Assembly (NCBI GenBank): GCA_024280885.1
Contig: JAJRPF010000048.1
Location: 62,001 to 126,000, forward strand
Length of the DNA stretch: 64,000 nt
Source of the DNA: Planctomycetota bacterium
Lineage (GTDB): Bacteria > Planctomycetota > JAJSAM01 > JAJVHW01
Direction of reading: 5' to 3'
Shown here piece after piece: positions 50,964 to 59,469 of the stretch. The stretch's first letter is position 1, and each line of letters starts with the position of its first letter. The notes under the pieces were generated by a model. The model ran no database searches. It worked only from the letters and a program-made list of their open reading frames with translations, and was not told the DNA's origin. Position numbers and translations under genes: made by a program.

Positions 50964-52238
50964 GTGAACAACTCAGAGCTCACTCTCACCGCGGACGACT
51001 CGCCCGAGTTCTGCGGTCCCGAGCACTTGGCGCGCGCCGTGCAGATGTCGCGGAGGTGGGATGCGGCCGAGGCCACCGAGGGCAAGCTGACGAAAGAGGG
51101 TCTGACCCGAATTGTCGAACTCTGCTACCGCGTGAGTCTCTCGACCGAGGAGGGGCGCCACCCGCGCTTCACCGTGTTCGTTCCCGGTCCCGCCGCCGAA
51201 CGCCATCTGCGATTGGTCGCGCGCTTCGAGCCGCCGATCCTGCTCTCCGCGCAGACGCTGCGCCGCCTCGTTCCCTCGATTCCTGCGGGCGCACACGCGC
51301 TCTGCGTCGAACAGCGCGGCGATGAACATGTCGCCACCGGAGTTCTCTCGCTGCGCGATGCGACGGACGTTCCGCAACTCGGCCGCCCCGCCGTGTCATT
51401 CGGCCTGGGCCTGCCCGGCCTGACCCTGCGAGTGGACGGTCCCGGGCAGGCGCGCGCGACCGAGAAGGGATTGACGTGGGAGTTGCACACGGGCCACGTC
51501 AAGCCCGTGTCGCACTACGCCATCTTGCGCGCGGTCCAGGATTGGTTCTCGCTGCTTGCGCTCTGGCTCGTCCGGGACTACCGCGACGAGGAGGGCGCCG
51601 AGGCGCTGCGCGAGCGCGAGGGACTCGGGGATCCGGCTCTCGTCTTCGACAGCGTGTGGTCGTACGTCCTTGCGATCACGATCGCCGGTGGCCACGGCGG
51701 TGCATTCGCGATCATTCCGGATGACGACGAGACGTCGCTGGTGCTGAAGTATCGGGCCTCGGGGATCAATCTCTTCGAAACCGTTCTCGGGTACTGGCGC
51801 GCCTGCTTTGACAGTTCGCTCATCACCGAGGCATCGTTGCTCGAGCGCCGTGCGGCGCGCTGGGAGGCGTCGAAGCGGTCGATGTACTCGTCGGCGCAGG
51901 CACTGGCGCATCTCGCAAACGTCGATGGTTGCGTTGTCCTGAACTCGCGGCTGCGCGTGCTCGGTTTCGGCGCGGAGATCCGCGTCCCGGAAGAGGACGT
52001 GGCGCACAGCACGTGCATCGACGCCGATCCCTTCACGTTGAAGAAGCGCGGCGACGTCGACCTGCAGCAATTCGGGACGCGGCACAGGTCGGCATATCGA
52101 TTGGCGGCGAAGCGGCCGGGAACCATCGTCTTCGTCGTCTCGCAGGATCGGGATCTGCGCGTCTTCTACGGACGTCGCGACAAGCCCGGCGAGGTTTGCC
52201 TGTGGCAGTCGCTCGGTGCGTGGATGGCTGGAGTCTGA
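50964..52238 (+). CDS. Protein with diadenylate-cyclase-like C-terminal domain (DACNV-type sensor architecture)
   Basis: 424 residues from a GTG at 50964. The last 120 residues match the core of DisA-N/DAC domains: VDGCVVLNSRLRVLGFGAEI at 320-339 sits at the DGA motif, GTRHRSA at 371-377 at the RHR motif and TIVFVVSQDRDLRVFYG after it. DAC enzymes make cyclic di-AMP from two ATP. Here the DGA Ala is Cys, so activity needs proof. Residues 1-300 are an N-terminal region of the kind described as DACNV sensor domains in DAC proteins. No membrane helix or signal peptide is present. It follows the large secreted protein by 27 bp, but coupling is uncertain. The rest of a c-di-AMP pathway is not visible here. 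Confidence 0.65.
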   Translation: MNNSELTLTADDSPEFCGPEHLARAVQMSRRWDAAEATEGKLTKEGLTRIVELCYRVSLSTEEGRHPRFTVFVPGPAAERHLRLVARFEPPILLSAQTLRRLVPSIPAGAHALCVEQRGDEHVATGVLSLRDATDVPQLGRPAVSFGLGLPGLTLRVDGPGQARATEKGLTWELHTGHVKPVSHYAILRAVQDWFSLLALWLVRDYRDEEGAEALREREGLGDPALVFDSVWSYVLAITIAGGHGGAFAIIPDDDETSLVLKYRASGINLFETVLGYWRACFDSSLITEASLLERRAARWEASKRSMYSSAQALAHLANVDGCVVLNSRLRVLGFGAEIRVPEEDVAHSTCIDADPFTLKKRGDVDLQQFGTRHRSAYRLAAKRPGTIVFVVSQDRDLRVFYGRRDKPGEVCLWQSLGAWMAGV

Positions 52239-52267
52239 CACGCGCCACGCGCGCCCGGATGTCAGAC
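52233..52267. terminator. Bidirectional hairpin between convergent genes
   Basis: gtctgaca and tgtcagac form a perfect eight-base stem around a GC-rich 19-base loop. It overlaps the stop codon of the DAC-like gene and lies before the end of the convergent S9 peptidase gene. Confidence 0.5.
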
Positions 52268-52294
52268 ACTCGCCTCATCTTGCGTCGCTTCCGA

Positions 52295-54349
52295 TCAGCG
52301 CTCCTTCACGCCGTGGTCGATCTCGCGCGGCGGCGGTTCGCCGCCCTCGCCAACGAGGTAGTGCTCCATCCAGCGCATGAGTCGGAGTGAGTAGTCCAGC
52401 CGCGACGCCGCGCGGCGGTTGCCGTGGCCCTCGCCGGGGTAGAGCACGAGCCGGACGGGCGTTTTTCCCAGCACCTTCAGGTAGCGATAGAGCTCGAGGG
52501 ATTGACTCGGGTGGACACGCGTGTCGTTCTTCCCGTGCATGATCAGAATGGGTGTTCGACCCTTCTCCGCGTGGTAGATCGGACTGCGCTCCAGGAAGAG
52601 CTTCCAGTCCTCCCACGGACGGACGCGGTAGTGGACGAGGTTCATCTCGTCGGGGATGTCGGTCGTGCCCGCGAACGAGATCTGGTCCGAGATACCAACA
52701 CTCATCACGGCGGCCGCGAAGTGTTCGGAGAGTGCTGTGGCGCACCACGCCGATGCGTATCCGCCGTACGAACCGCCGGTGACGCCGACCTTCTTCTCAT
52801 CGACGAGACCGGTCGCGACGAGGTGTTTCACACCGTCCACGAGGTCGTCGAACTCGCGTCCGCCCATGTCGCCGTGATCGAGCATGGAGAACTCGACACC
52901 GCGTCCGGTGCTCGCGCGGTAGTTCGGGTAGAAGACCGCGAAGCCACGCGCGGCAAGGGCTTGCCCGCCGCTGGCATACCACGTCATCCAGCCGTCGCGC
53001 TGATGCGACTCGGGGCCACCGTGGACGACCATGACGAGCGGATAGCGGGTCCCTGGTTTCTCATCGAGTGGTCGGATCAGAATGCCCTGTAGCTTCAGCC
53101 CGTCGCGCGCCTCGAATTCGACGACTTCCTGCGTAGCGAGACGACGTGTTGCGAGCCACTCGTTCGAGTTGGTGAGACGCACGCCGACGAGCCCGTCGCG
53201 CGTGGCCCGGAACACCTCGTCCGGGTGCTCACGCGACGCTCCGCGCAGCGCAAGTACGTCGCCGTCGCGACTGACGGAGAGTGACGTGACGGCGACACCC
53301 TCAATCGCTCCGGCGCGTTCAATGCGATCCGGACCGATGGACAATTCGCTGATGTGGGTCTTCACTCCGCGGTCCCAGAGGAAGAGCACGGTTGTCGCGT
53401 CGGTCCACGCTGCGGAGCGCACATGGCGGTCGTCGCTCGCGACCAATTCGGTCGACGTGCCCGTTGCCGATTCGACGATCATGAGACGTCCCGGCGCCGG
53501 GTCGTGAATGTCGCGCGCCGCGATCAGCGCGATGTGCTTCCCGTCAGGGCTCCAGACATGTCCACCCAGTTTGCCCTCCGTCTCGACGCTCGCGGTCACG
53601 GTGCCGCTTCGCGTCTCGACGACGGTCAGGCGGCGGCGCATGTAGGCGTCGTCGATCAACGGAGAAGGTTGCAACGTCAGAGCGAGATGCGCGCCGTCCG
53701 GAGAGAAGAGCGGATCGGACGGAACCCCCGGTAGGTCCACTGCTCGCGGCTTCGCATCCACTTCCGTGACGTCTACGAGCCACAGTCGCGTTGGGCGACG
53801 GTCTTCCTCGTAGATCTCCGCGTCGAAGCCGCGCTTCTTCCGCTTCTGGACCTGCTTGTCCTCCGCGCCCGCGGAGAGGAAGGCGACCGTCTTACCGTCG
53901 GGCCCCCACGAGTACGCGCCGACGCCGTCGTCGAACGCGAGGACGCGGCGGGCCTCGCCACCCGTGACGTCGATGACGTAGAGCGATTGATGCGTGTCAG
54001 CGCCACGCTTGGTCGTGAACGAGATACGCCCCGCATCTACCCATTGGATCCCGCCGACGTTCACCTTGCCCGTGACGAAGCCACGGCTCGCACCGCCCGC
54101 GTCCACGACGTGCAACTCCGACCAGGCGCCGCCGTCGTCCTCGGTGTCGAGGTCACGCGGGATGCTGAGCGTGTACGCGATCAGTGCGCCGTCCGGTGAG
54201 ATGGCGGTCTCGCGAACGCTGCGCAGGCGCGCAACATCGTGCGCGGTCAGCCCCTTCGGCGTTTCCTGCGCGCGCGCCTCCTGCGCCGACAGGGCGACGC
54301 AAACGAGCGCTGCGACTGCCGTAGCCATCCAGCTGATCCGTAGTGACAT
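52295..54349 (-). CDS. Secreted S9-family prolyl-oligopeptidase-like serine peptidase
   Basis: 684 residues from the ATG at 54349 (gggaggatcg upstream), beginning with a signal peptide (ISWMATAVAALVCVALSAQE). Residues about 35-400 are a WD-like beta-propeller with repeated SPDGxxIAY / WSPDGKHIAL blades. The alpha/beta-hydrolase domain follows, with catalytic Ser527 in GGSYGG, Asp609 in HGKNDTRVHP and His642 in GEGHGN, the classical S9 order. Such enzymes cut short peptides, often as dipeptidyl or acylaminoacyl peptidases, in the periplasm or outside. It is the last gene of a run of minus-strand genes and is separated by about 95 bp from the RG-rich protein gene. Confidence 0.93.
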   Translation of the reverse strand: MSLRISWMATAVAALVCVALSAQEARAQETPKGLTAHDVARLRSVRETAISPDGALIAYTLSIPRDLDTEDDGGAWSELHVVDAGGASRGFVTGKVNVGGIQWVDAGRISFTTKRGADTHQSLYVIDVTGGEARRVLAFDDGVGAYSWGPDGKTVAFLSAGAEDKQVQKRKKRGFDAEIYEEDRRPTRLWLVDVTEVDAKPRAVDLPGVPSDPLFSPDGAHLALTLQPSPLIDDAYMRRRLTVVETRSGTVTASVETEGKLGGHVWSPDGKHIALIAARDIHDPAPGRLMIVESATGTSTELVASDDRHVRSAAWTDATTVLFLWDRGVKTHISELSIGPDRIERAGAIEGVAVTSLSVSRDGDVLALRGASREHPDEVFRATRDGLVGVRLTNSNEWLATRRLATQEVVEFEARDGLKLQGILIRPLDEKPGTRYPLVMVVHGGPESHQRDGWMTWYASGGQALAARGFAVFYPNYRASTGRGVEFSMLDHGDMGGREFDDLVDGVKHLVATGLVDEKKVGVTGGSYGGYASAWCATALSEHFAAAVMSVGISDQISFAGTTDIPDEMNLVHYRVRPWEDWKLFLERSPIYHAEKGRTPILIMHGKNDTRVHPSQSLELYRYLKVLGKTPVRLVLYPGEGHGNRRAASRLDYSLRLMRWMEHYLVGEGGEPPPREIDHGVKER

Positions 54350-54443
54350 CGATCCTCCCGTGTCACCGGTCGGGCGACACGGGAGATGGTAGCGCACACG
54401 TCGATCGTGGAACCGACCGGCTTTCCAGCTCGGCTACTTGGGA

Positions 54444-54974
54444 CTACTTGGGCTTGTCGACCTGGACCCAGTAGACGTCGCCACCGTCGTAGACCTTCTC
54501 CCACCACGATCCCTTGCAATAGAAGTACGACACACCGTCAACGCGCTCGGTCTTCGTGCAGTTCATCCCTTGCCAGTCGGAGACGTAGATGACCTGCGCG
54601 TTGCGCCGGCGATGCCACCGGACGGGACGGTGAGCCGGCGGACGCACGCCGGGCCTGTGACCCGGTGGGCGAGTGCCTGGTCGATGTCCGGCACCGGGCA
54701 CGTGATCCGCGCTCGGACGGTTGGATCGACCGCTCGCGCGCGTGCCACGGCCACTTGCGCGCGCTCGATTGCGCTTGGTCGAGCCACTGGCTGCCGGACC
54801 ACGGCGCGTCGTCGAGCGGCCCGAACTCCGAGCGGCGGGACTCGCGCGTCCTCCCCCGCGAGCTCCGCCGCCGCCCCCGCCCCCGCGCGAGAACGCGACA
54901 TCAGGGATCAACATGACCGTGCAGATCGCGACGACCGTGAGTACGAGCACACTTGATGCATTCGGTTTCGTCAT
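54444..54974 (-). CDS. Secreted Gly/Arg-rich basic protein
   Basis: 176 residues from the ATG at 54974, four bases after the stop of the DUF2092-like gene and with gaggag upstream. The signal peptide is SSVLVLTVVAICTVMLIPDV. The mature N-terminal 90 residues are low complexity: Gly run, then Arg/Ser/Pro-rich (ARASGRGTRASGRSNRPS) and Pro-rich repeats (GHRPGTRPPGHRPGVRPPAH). The C-terminal 45 residues form a small domain with two Cys (VSDWQGMNCTKTERVDGVSY, FYCKGSWWEKVYDGGDVYWV), possibly a disulfide-bonded surface module. It is translationally linked to the lipoprotein upstream, suggesting they work together. The function is unknown. Confidence 0.7.
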   Translation of the reverse strand: MTKPNASSVLVLTVVAICTVMLIPDVAFSRGGGGGGGARGGGRASPAARSSGRSTTRRGPAASGSTKRNRARASGRGTRASGRSNRPSADHVPGAGHRPGTRPPGHRPGVRPPAHRPVRWHRRRNAQVIYVSDWQGMNCTKTERVDGVSYFYCKGSWWEKVYDGGDVYWVQVDKPK

Positions 54975-54978
54975 CGGA

Positions 54979-55779
54979 CTACTCCTCGTCCTGCGTCTGG
55001 ATGTCGGCGAAACGAATGCGCTCGGTGCCTGCCGGTGGCTGGAAGACAAAGGTCGATGACGGCGGTTTGGGCGCCATGTTCCAATCGCGGAAGTCGGCCC
55101 GGAACTGCGGTTGCCCCGGCTCCTCGCGATAGCTGATCACGATTCTCTGGATCAGCGGCTGATCCGACTTCGAGATCCAGATCTGGTAATCGGCATAGCT
55201 GCTCCGAGCTGCCACCTGATCGCAGACGACACCAGCAACCGACGAGTCGCCGACGAGGAAGCACGAGCGTAGATCTGCGCCGAGTTCCGCGCCCACATCA
55301 CTCGTGTAGAGGTCACTGAGCGGGACCGTGATCCCCAATTCGTGGATGAGGAATGCGATGCTGTCGTCGAGATTTCCGGGTTGGCTCGTGCGCGCGTAGA
55401 TCTCGTGCGTCGGCGAGTAGACCCAGATGTCGTTGCCGTCGAAGACGACTACCGCCCGCTTCCCGTCGCGGCGCTGCGTCTCGAAACGAGCGCGGTTCGG
55501 CCGGCGGATGACGGCCTCGCGGATCGAGCCGAACTCGATTTTCTGGCCGTTGGTCTGCACCACATCGAAGCCCGTGTCGGCGGTGACGCTGAACGTGTCG
55601 GTGTCTCTGAGGAGCGTCACCGCGCGCTTCAGAACTGCGAGTGCGTCGTCGTCGATTGTCTCGACGAGCGGCGCGACGTCGTGCTCCGCCTCCGGTTTCT
55701 GATCCTCTTTTGTCTTGCAACCGAGAGCGACCCCGACCAACGCCAAGACTGCGCCCACTGATACGACCGTACGGTTCAT
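54979..55779 (-). CDS. DUF2092-like periplasmic lipoprotein
   Basis: 266 residues from the ATG at 55779, which has a perfect aggagg. A lipobox (LALVGVALGC) shows that it is lipid-anchored. The mature part is of the DUF2092 / LolA-like type: a long helix (ALAVLKRAVTLLRDTDTFSV), then strands with the pattern RRPNRARFETQRRDGKRAVV and FDGNDIWVYSPTHEIYAR. LolA-like folds bind acyl chains, and DUF2092 proteins are usually predicted periplasmic carriers. Members commonly pair with a small Gly-rich protein gene, as here. It belongs to the operon led by the ECF sigma gene at 58852. Confidence 0.8.
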   Translation of the reverse strand: MNRTVVSVGAVLALVGVALGCKTKEDQKPEAEHDVAPLVETIDDDALAVLKRAVTLLRDTDTFSVTADTGFDVVQTNGQKIEFGSIREAVIRRPNRARFETQRRDGKRAVVVFDGNDIWVYSPTHEIYARTSQPGNLDDSIAFLIHELGITVPLSDLYTSDVGAELGADLRSCFLVGDSSVAGVVCDQVAARSSYADYQIWISKSDQPLIQRIVISYREEPGQPQFRADFRDWNMAPKPPSSTFVFQPPAGTERIRFADIQTQDEE

Positions 55780-55846
55780 GTTGGCCTCCTGAGCCCGCAT
55801 GGTAGACCAACGTGCCAGCGAACGTGCACGCGGTTGAGCGGGCCTG

Positions 55847-56545
55847 TTAGCGGGAGGCGCGCTCGAGGGCGGCCAACTTGCGCCCCAGGGCTTCGCGCAT
55901 GCGGGTGACACATTGCCCGAAGAGCTCGTCGCGCGCCCGGCGCACATCGTCGTCCTCGGCGACCACGGAGCTCGTGACGCGCAGTTCGAAGCGATCATCG
56001 AAGGTCGTGTAGATCAGGCCGTTGCGGACGTCTCGGACGACGGCGCGCACGGTGAGCTGCACGTCGTTCTCCTCGGTCGGGACGAAGAACATCGGGACGA
56101 TGAGGAGCTTCAGGAAGCCCCATCCGTTCGTGTCGTTGCGCACGGTTTCGCGTCGCAGTATCGAGAGTTGCAGATCCGCCTGATGCCCGGAGGCCTCGCG
56201 CCGTAGCTGCTCCGCCGTCGATCCGAGGGGGATCTCGAGGGAGACGACGTCCTCGTACGTCTCGGAGTCCTCCGCGAGCCCGTTGACCGCCTGAACGAGA
56301 CGCCGATGGCCGTGCTCCTCGTCTCGTTGCGTGACGTCCGCGACCGCCAGTTTCGCGGGAAGCCGGACTTGCATCCGCTTCGAGAACTCCTGTGCTTCGA
56401 CGTCGCCGAAGATCTCGCGTTCGGCCTGGACGAGGGCGCGCGTCTGCATGGGCGTGTCCATCGGCACCGTGGCGCAGCCGGGAGCGAGCGCCGCGATTCC
56501 GAGCAGAGGGATTGCCAGCGCGAGGCCGCGTTTCGGGATCATCAT
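55847..56545 (-). CDS. Predicted lipoprotein of unknown function
   Basis: 232 residues. Two adjacent ATGs (56545 and 56542) are both possible. The signal segment ends in the lipobox ALAPGC, so it should be attached to a membrane, most likely in the periplasm. The body shows LPAKLAVADVTQRDEEHGHR, VVSLEIPLGSTAEQLRREAS and LTVRAVVRDVRNGLIYTTFD, a mix of strands and helices that resembles the assembly-type lipoproteins with a GNA1162 or CsgG-like fold, but this is a weak resemblance. It lies between the coiled-coil protein gene and the DUF2092 gene in the sigma-led operon. Confidence 0.65.
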   Translation of the reverse strand: MMIPKRGLALAIPLLGIAALAPGCATVPMDTPMQTRALVQAEREIFGDVEAQEFSKRMQVRLPAKLAVADVTQRDEEHGHRRLVQAVNGLAEDSETYEDVVSLEIPLGSTAEQLRREASGHQADLQLSILRRETVRNDTNGWGFLKLLIVPMFFVPTEENDVQLTVRAVVRDVRNGLIYTTFDDRFELRVTSSVVAEDDDVRRARDELFGQCVTRMREALGRKLAALERASR

Positions 56546-56596
56546 CGGGGGTACCTCTTCTCTCGTTGCTTTGCGTGTCTGTCTACGTGCGGGTGC

Positions 56597-57649
56597 CTAC
56601 TTATGGGCACCGGGAGTGGGGGCCGAGACGACCACGACGGCCACTCTGCTCAACTTCAATTCCAGCTCGCGGAGTCGCTCGCTCTTGGCGCGCTCGGCCG
56701 TTCGTGCGGCGTCGAGGGCGGACTCGATCCCGCGCGCTTCTGCGGCGGCGCCGACGAGTTCGATGACGCGTTTGCGTAGCACGTGGATCTCGGGCTCGAG
56801 GGCGGCCCGCCGGGCTTCGAGCCCGACCGTCTCGACTTCCAGGTCGAATGCGGTGCGGCGTACGTCGTCGAGCGCTGGAGCTTTTTTCTGGGCTTCCGTG
56901 AGCGCGTCGCGGAGCGCCTCCAGAGTCGCACGCATCGCGCTGGCTTCGTCCGCGTCACGCCACTCCTTCGAGTCCAGCTTGCGTTCGATCTCGTCGGCTC
57001 GCCGGCGGATCTGCTCCACTTCGGCGGCCCGTTCGGCCGCGGCTTGTGTGGCGAGCAACCGCCGTGCAGCGACGGCGAGATCGACGCGCGTCCGCGCGAG
57101 ATCCGACGCGGCCTCGCGCAGGCGATCGACCGACATCTTGTGTTCGGTGGCGACGTCGCCCCACCGCTTGCGATGTACTGTTGCGCGGACATCGGCCTCG
57201 AGAGCGCGACGAGCGGACGCGTCGGCCGATGCCCTCTGTCCCAGAAGTGAACGCTCTCTCCAGCCCGCGAGACGCTCGGCGACATCGGCCTCGATGATCT
57301 CCAACAGACGTGCGGCGAGCGCCTGTGCCGACACGGACTCCGAGGGAACGGGAGTGGTGGGCGCGATGCTGACGCGCACCGTGGCTTCCCCGGGAAGTGG
57401 CGCGCTCACGACGAATTCCGAGTGCTCGACCACCGCGTCGAATGCGCCGTATCTCTGCGTGTCCCAGCGATCCCCTTTCGCGAGGTGCGCCCAACCGCGT
57501 CTCACGGTCATCGGCAGGGACTCGAGGTCCTGTAGCGCACCCGCGTCGTTGCTCGTGAAGCGGATCGTGAACGTGCTGACGGTCTCTTCCGCGAATGCCG
57601 GGACGGAGATCGCCATGAGCGCGACCAGAGCGAGTGGCGCGATCCTCAT
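56597..57649 (-). CDS. Periplasmic coiled-coil protein
   Basis: 350 residues. Signal peptide RIAPLALVALMAISVPAFAE. An N-terminal SIMPL-like domain is suggested by VSTFTIRFTSNDAGALQDLE, then VRVSIAPTTPVPSESVSAQA and ALAARLLEIIEADVAERL. From about 140 to the end the chain is one long Ala/Arg/Glu-rich coiled coil (ALEADVRATVHRKRWGDVAT, VAARRLLATQAAAERAAEVE). The start ATG overlaps the stop of the anti-sigma gene (ATGA), so translation is coupled. The length and coil suggest a spacer or scaffold within the envelope. The function is unknown. Confidence 0.7.
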   Translation of the reverse strand: MRIAPLALVALMAISVPAFAEETVSTFTIRFTSNDAGALQDLESLPMTVRRGWAHLAKGDRWDTQRYGAFDAVVEHSEFVVSAPLPGEATVRVSIAPTTPVPSESVSAQALAARLLEIIEADVAERLAGWRERSLLGQRASADASARRALEADVRATVHRKRWGDVATEHKMSVDRLREAASDLARTRVDLAVAARRLLATQAAAERAAEVEQIRRRADEIERKLDSKEWRDADEASAMRATLEALRDALTEAQKKAPALDDVRRTAFDLEVETVGLEARRAALEPEIHVLRKRVIELVGAAAEARGIESALDAARTAERAKSERLRELELKLSRVAVVVVSAPTPGAHK

Positions 57650-58299
57650 CGGGCGTCACTCCATGTCGCGGAGACCAGCAGAGCGCGCGCCTCGCGGGCC
57701 GCCGACGTCCCGGGGAAGCGGTCGATCACGCCCTGCACGCGCACCCGCGCTGCATCCGCTCCGACGGTCCACGCGCGCACTTGCGCCGCCGCCAGCGCGC
57801 CGGTGGCGAGGAGCTCCCGCCCATCGTCCTGGGACTCGGACCCGGCGGTGTCCCGCAGGCGTTCCGCACGGGCGAGAAGTGACTGCAACTCGGCCTGCGG
57901 TCCCGTCGGATGGACGTGAGTGTCTGCGTGTGAGTCTGCGACGTTGGCAACGCTTCCGACATCGGTCGGGACGTCCTGCGACGGACTTGACAGCAGGTAG
58001 AGCGCCAAGAAGAGCGCGGCCGCAGCCGCGAGCCCACCGCCCGCAAGCCATCTCCGGCGCCTCGGGTGGCGGCGCTTGAGCGGTGCGACCGGTTGCAACT
58101 CCGCGGCGGGCACGCGAGACCATCGCCCCGTGTCGGACAGGCCACCGAGCGCGTAGTCGAGCGCGGCTTCCGACCTCCCGATCGCCATCCGGCACGGCGC
58201 GCACTCGGTGAGGTGCTCGATGACGTCGATCGCCTGCTCCGGCGTCAGTTCGCCGTCGATGAGTTCGAGGAGTTCACGGTCATCAGGACAGGAGGTCAT
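57646..58299 (-). CDS. Zinc-finger anti-sigma factor, membrane-anchored
   Basis: 217 residues from the ATG at 58299, with gggaggccctcg upstream and a 17-bp overlap with the sigma gene. The N-terminal ZAS domain carries the H-x3-C-x2-C motif (HLTECAPC) at about 29-36, preceded by DDRELLELIDGEL. After a basic segment (KRRHPRRRRWLAGG) a single membrane helix follows (LAAAAALFLALYLLSS). The C-terminal periplasmic region is Ala-rich with His residues (SHADTHVHP) and ends in a helical domain that could sense stress or a ligand. It should hold the ECF sigma factor inactive until a signal arrives. Confidence 0.88.
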   Translation of the reverse strand: MTSCPDDRELLELIDGELTPEQAIDVIEHLTECAPCRMAIGRSEAALDYALGGLSDTGRWSRVPAAELQPVAPLKRRHPRRRRWLAGGGLAAAAALFLALYLLSSPSQDVPTDVGSVANVADSHADTHVHPTGPQAELQSLLARAERLRDTAGSESQDDGRELLATGALAAAQVRAWTVGADAARVRVQGVIDRFPGTSAAREARALLVSATWSDAR

Positions 58300-58852
58300 C
58301 GAGGGCCTCCCTGAGACGACGGCGGGCATGGAAGAGACGTGTCCGCACTGTCGCAGCGGGTACGTGGAGTCGGCGTCCGATCTCCGCGGAGTCGAGTCCC
58401 CCGTGCCCGCCGTGATAGCGGAGCCTAAATGCCTCGGCGAGCAGCGGCGGGAGCCGGTCGACGGCGTCCGCGAGTCGCTCGCGCAGCTCGCGGCGCTCCG
58501 CGGCGAGTTCGGGCGGCGGTTCACGCCCGGAGGGCTCGTCCGAGAGGGCCTCGTCCGTGCGCCGTCGGCGCAACTCGGAGATCGCCGTGTTGACTGCGAT
58601 CCGGTGCAGCCAGGTCGTGAACGCGGCGTCCCCGCGAAACCGTGCGAAGCCGCGGACGGCCTTGAGTCGCACGTCCTGGACCAGATCGTCGAGGCGTCCG
58701 CGCGGCCCGAGCATCTGGACGAGCAGCCCGCGCACCCTCCCCTCGTGCCGTGTCAGCAATTCTCCCAGCGCCGCGCGGTCACCCGCGACCGCCTCGGCCA
58801 CCAGTGCCTCGTCCTCGCCGGGCCTGCGATCCACGGAATGGCTCCTCTGCAC
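58283..58852 (-). CDS. ECF RNA polymerase sigma factor (RpoE-like)
   Basis: 189 residues from a GTG at 58852. Region 2 spans about 30-95 (LLTRHEGRVRGLLVQMLGPR, LDDLVQDVRLKAVRGFARFR, FTTWLHRIAVNTAISELRR) and region 4 about 125-185 (LPPLLAEAFRLRYHGGHGGL, then EIGRRLHVPAATVRTRLFHA). The overlapping anti-sigma gene fixes its role. Upstream on the minus strand, ggaact (58899-58904) with about 17 bp to a CTCT element is a weak match to an ECF promoter and may indicate self-activation. It probably drives the five downstream envelope genes. Confidence 0.92.
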   Translation of the reverse strand: MQRSHSVDRRPGEDEALVAEAVAGDRAALGELLTRHEGRVRGLLVQMLGPRGRLDDLVQDVRLKAVRGFARFRGDAAFTTWLHRIAVNTAISELRRRRTDEALSDEPSGREPPPELAAERRELRERLADAVDRLPPLLAEAFRLRYHGGHGGLDSAEIGRRLHVPAATVRTRLFHARRRLREALDDLLS

Positions 58853-58875
58853 GTCCCCTTGGACGCTCGCGTGCA

Positions 58876-58904
58876 GAGAGTGTTCACAGCCTTTGTCGAG
58901 TTCC
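58876..58904 (-). promoter_or_regulatory. Candidate ECF-type promoter
   Basis: On the minus strand GGAACT lies at 58904-58899, an ECF-like -35, followed after about 17 bases by ACTCTC as a weak -10. It lies 24 bases upstream of the GTG of the ECF sigma gene. By eye only. Confidence 0.25.
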
Positions 58905-58945
58905 TGTCATGGGCATCGGAGGCAGGTCCAACCCGTCACGCGTTC

Positions 58946-59431
58946 TCATGCGGGCGGTGGGGAAGGGAGTACTCCCGGATGGACCATCCACTCAAGTGAC
59001 CAGCGATCGCCCTCGCCTGTCAACGCCACCATCGTTCCGGTGCGGAAGAGCAGATCCGCGCCGTCGCGACGATCGTCGAGCAGCAGGCCGGCCACGATGG
59101 CCACGAGTGGCAGATGCGTGACGACGAGCAGTGAGCGCTCCTCGGACCGGAAGAGCTCCGCCGCCGCGCTCGGGGAGTCGCCCGGCGTCAGGCCGACGAT
59201 CTGCCGTACCCCGCCCGCAGGCTGGATCGCCCTCGCGAGCACCTCCGCCGTCTGCTGCGCGCGTAGGACCCCGCTGTGCAGCACCTCATCGACGCCATCG
59301 GTGCCATTCAGTGCGCGCGGCAGAAATGCAGCGAGTCGCCGCGCCTGGTCGCGACCGATCTCGCTCAGCGGCCGCGCCGCATCCTCGATCGGGTGAACGG
59401 CGTCGCAGTGGCGTGTCAGGTAGAGCGTCAT
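58946..59431 (-). CDS. Phosphohistidine phosphatase SixA-like (histidine phosphatase family)
   Basis: 161 residues from the ATG at 59431. The catalytic LTRHCDAV at 4-11 holds the RH motif, here RHC in place of the more usual RHG. The second His lies in VVTHLPLV, and LSEIGRDQARRLAAFL followed by LHSGVLRAQQTAEVL are the standard family helices. SixA removes phosphate from histidine on phosphotransfer proteins. With no two-component genes nearby the target is unknown. It is soluble and cytoplasmic, and lies upstream of the ECF sigma gene on the same strand, 93 bp away. Confidence 0.88.
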   Translation of the reverse strand: MTLYLTRHCDAVHPIEDAARPLSEIGRDQARRLAAFLPRALNGTDGVDEVLHSGVLRAQQTAEVLARAIQPAGGVRQIVGLTPGDSPSAAAELFRSEERSLLVVTHLPLVAIVAGLLLDDRRDGADLLFRTGTMVALTGEGDRWSLEWMVHPGVLPSPPPA

Positions 59432-59469
59432 CCCGACCACTCTACGTCTTCTAATCGGCAGTCGCCCGT

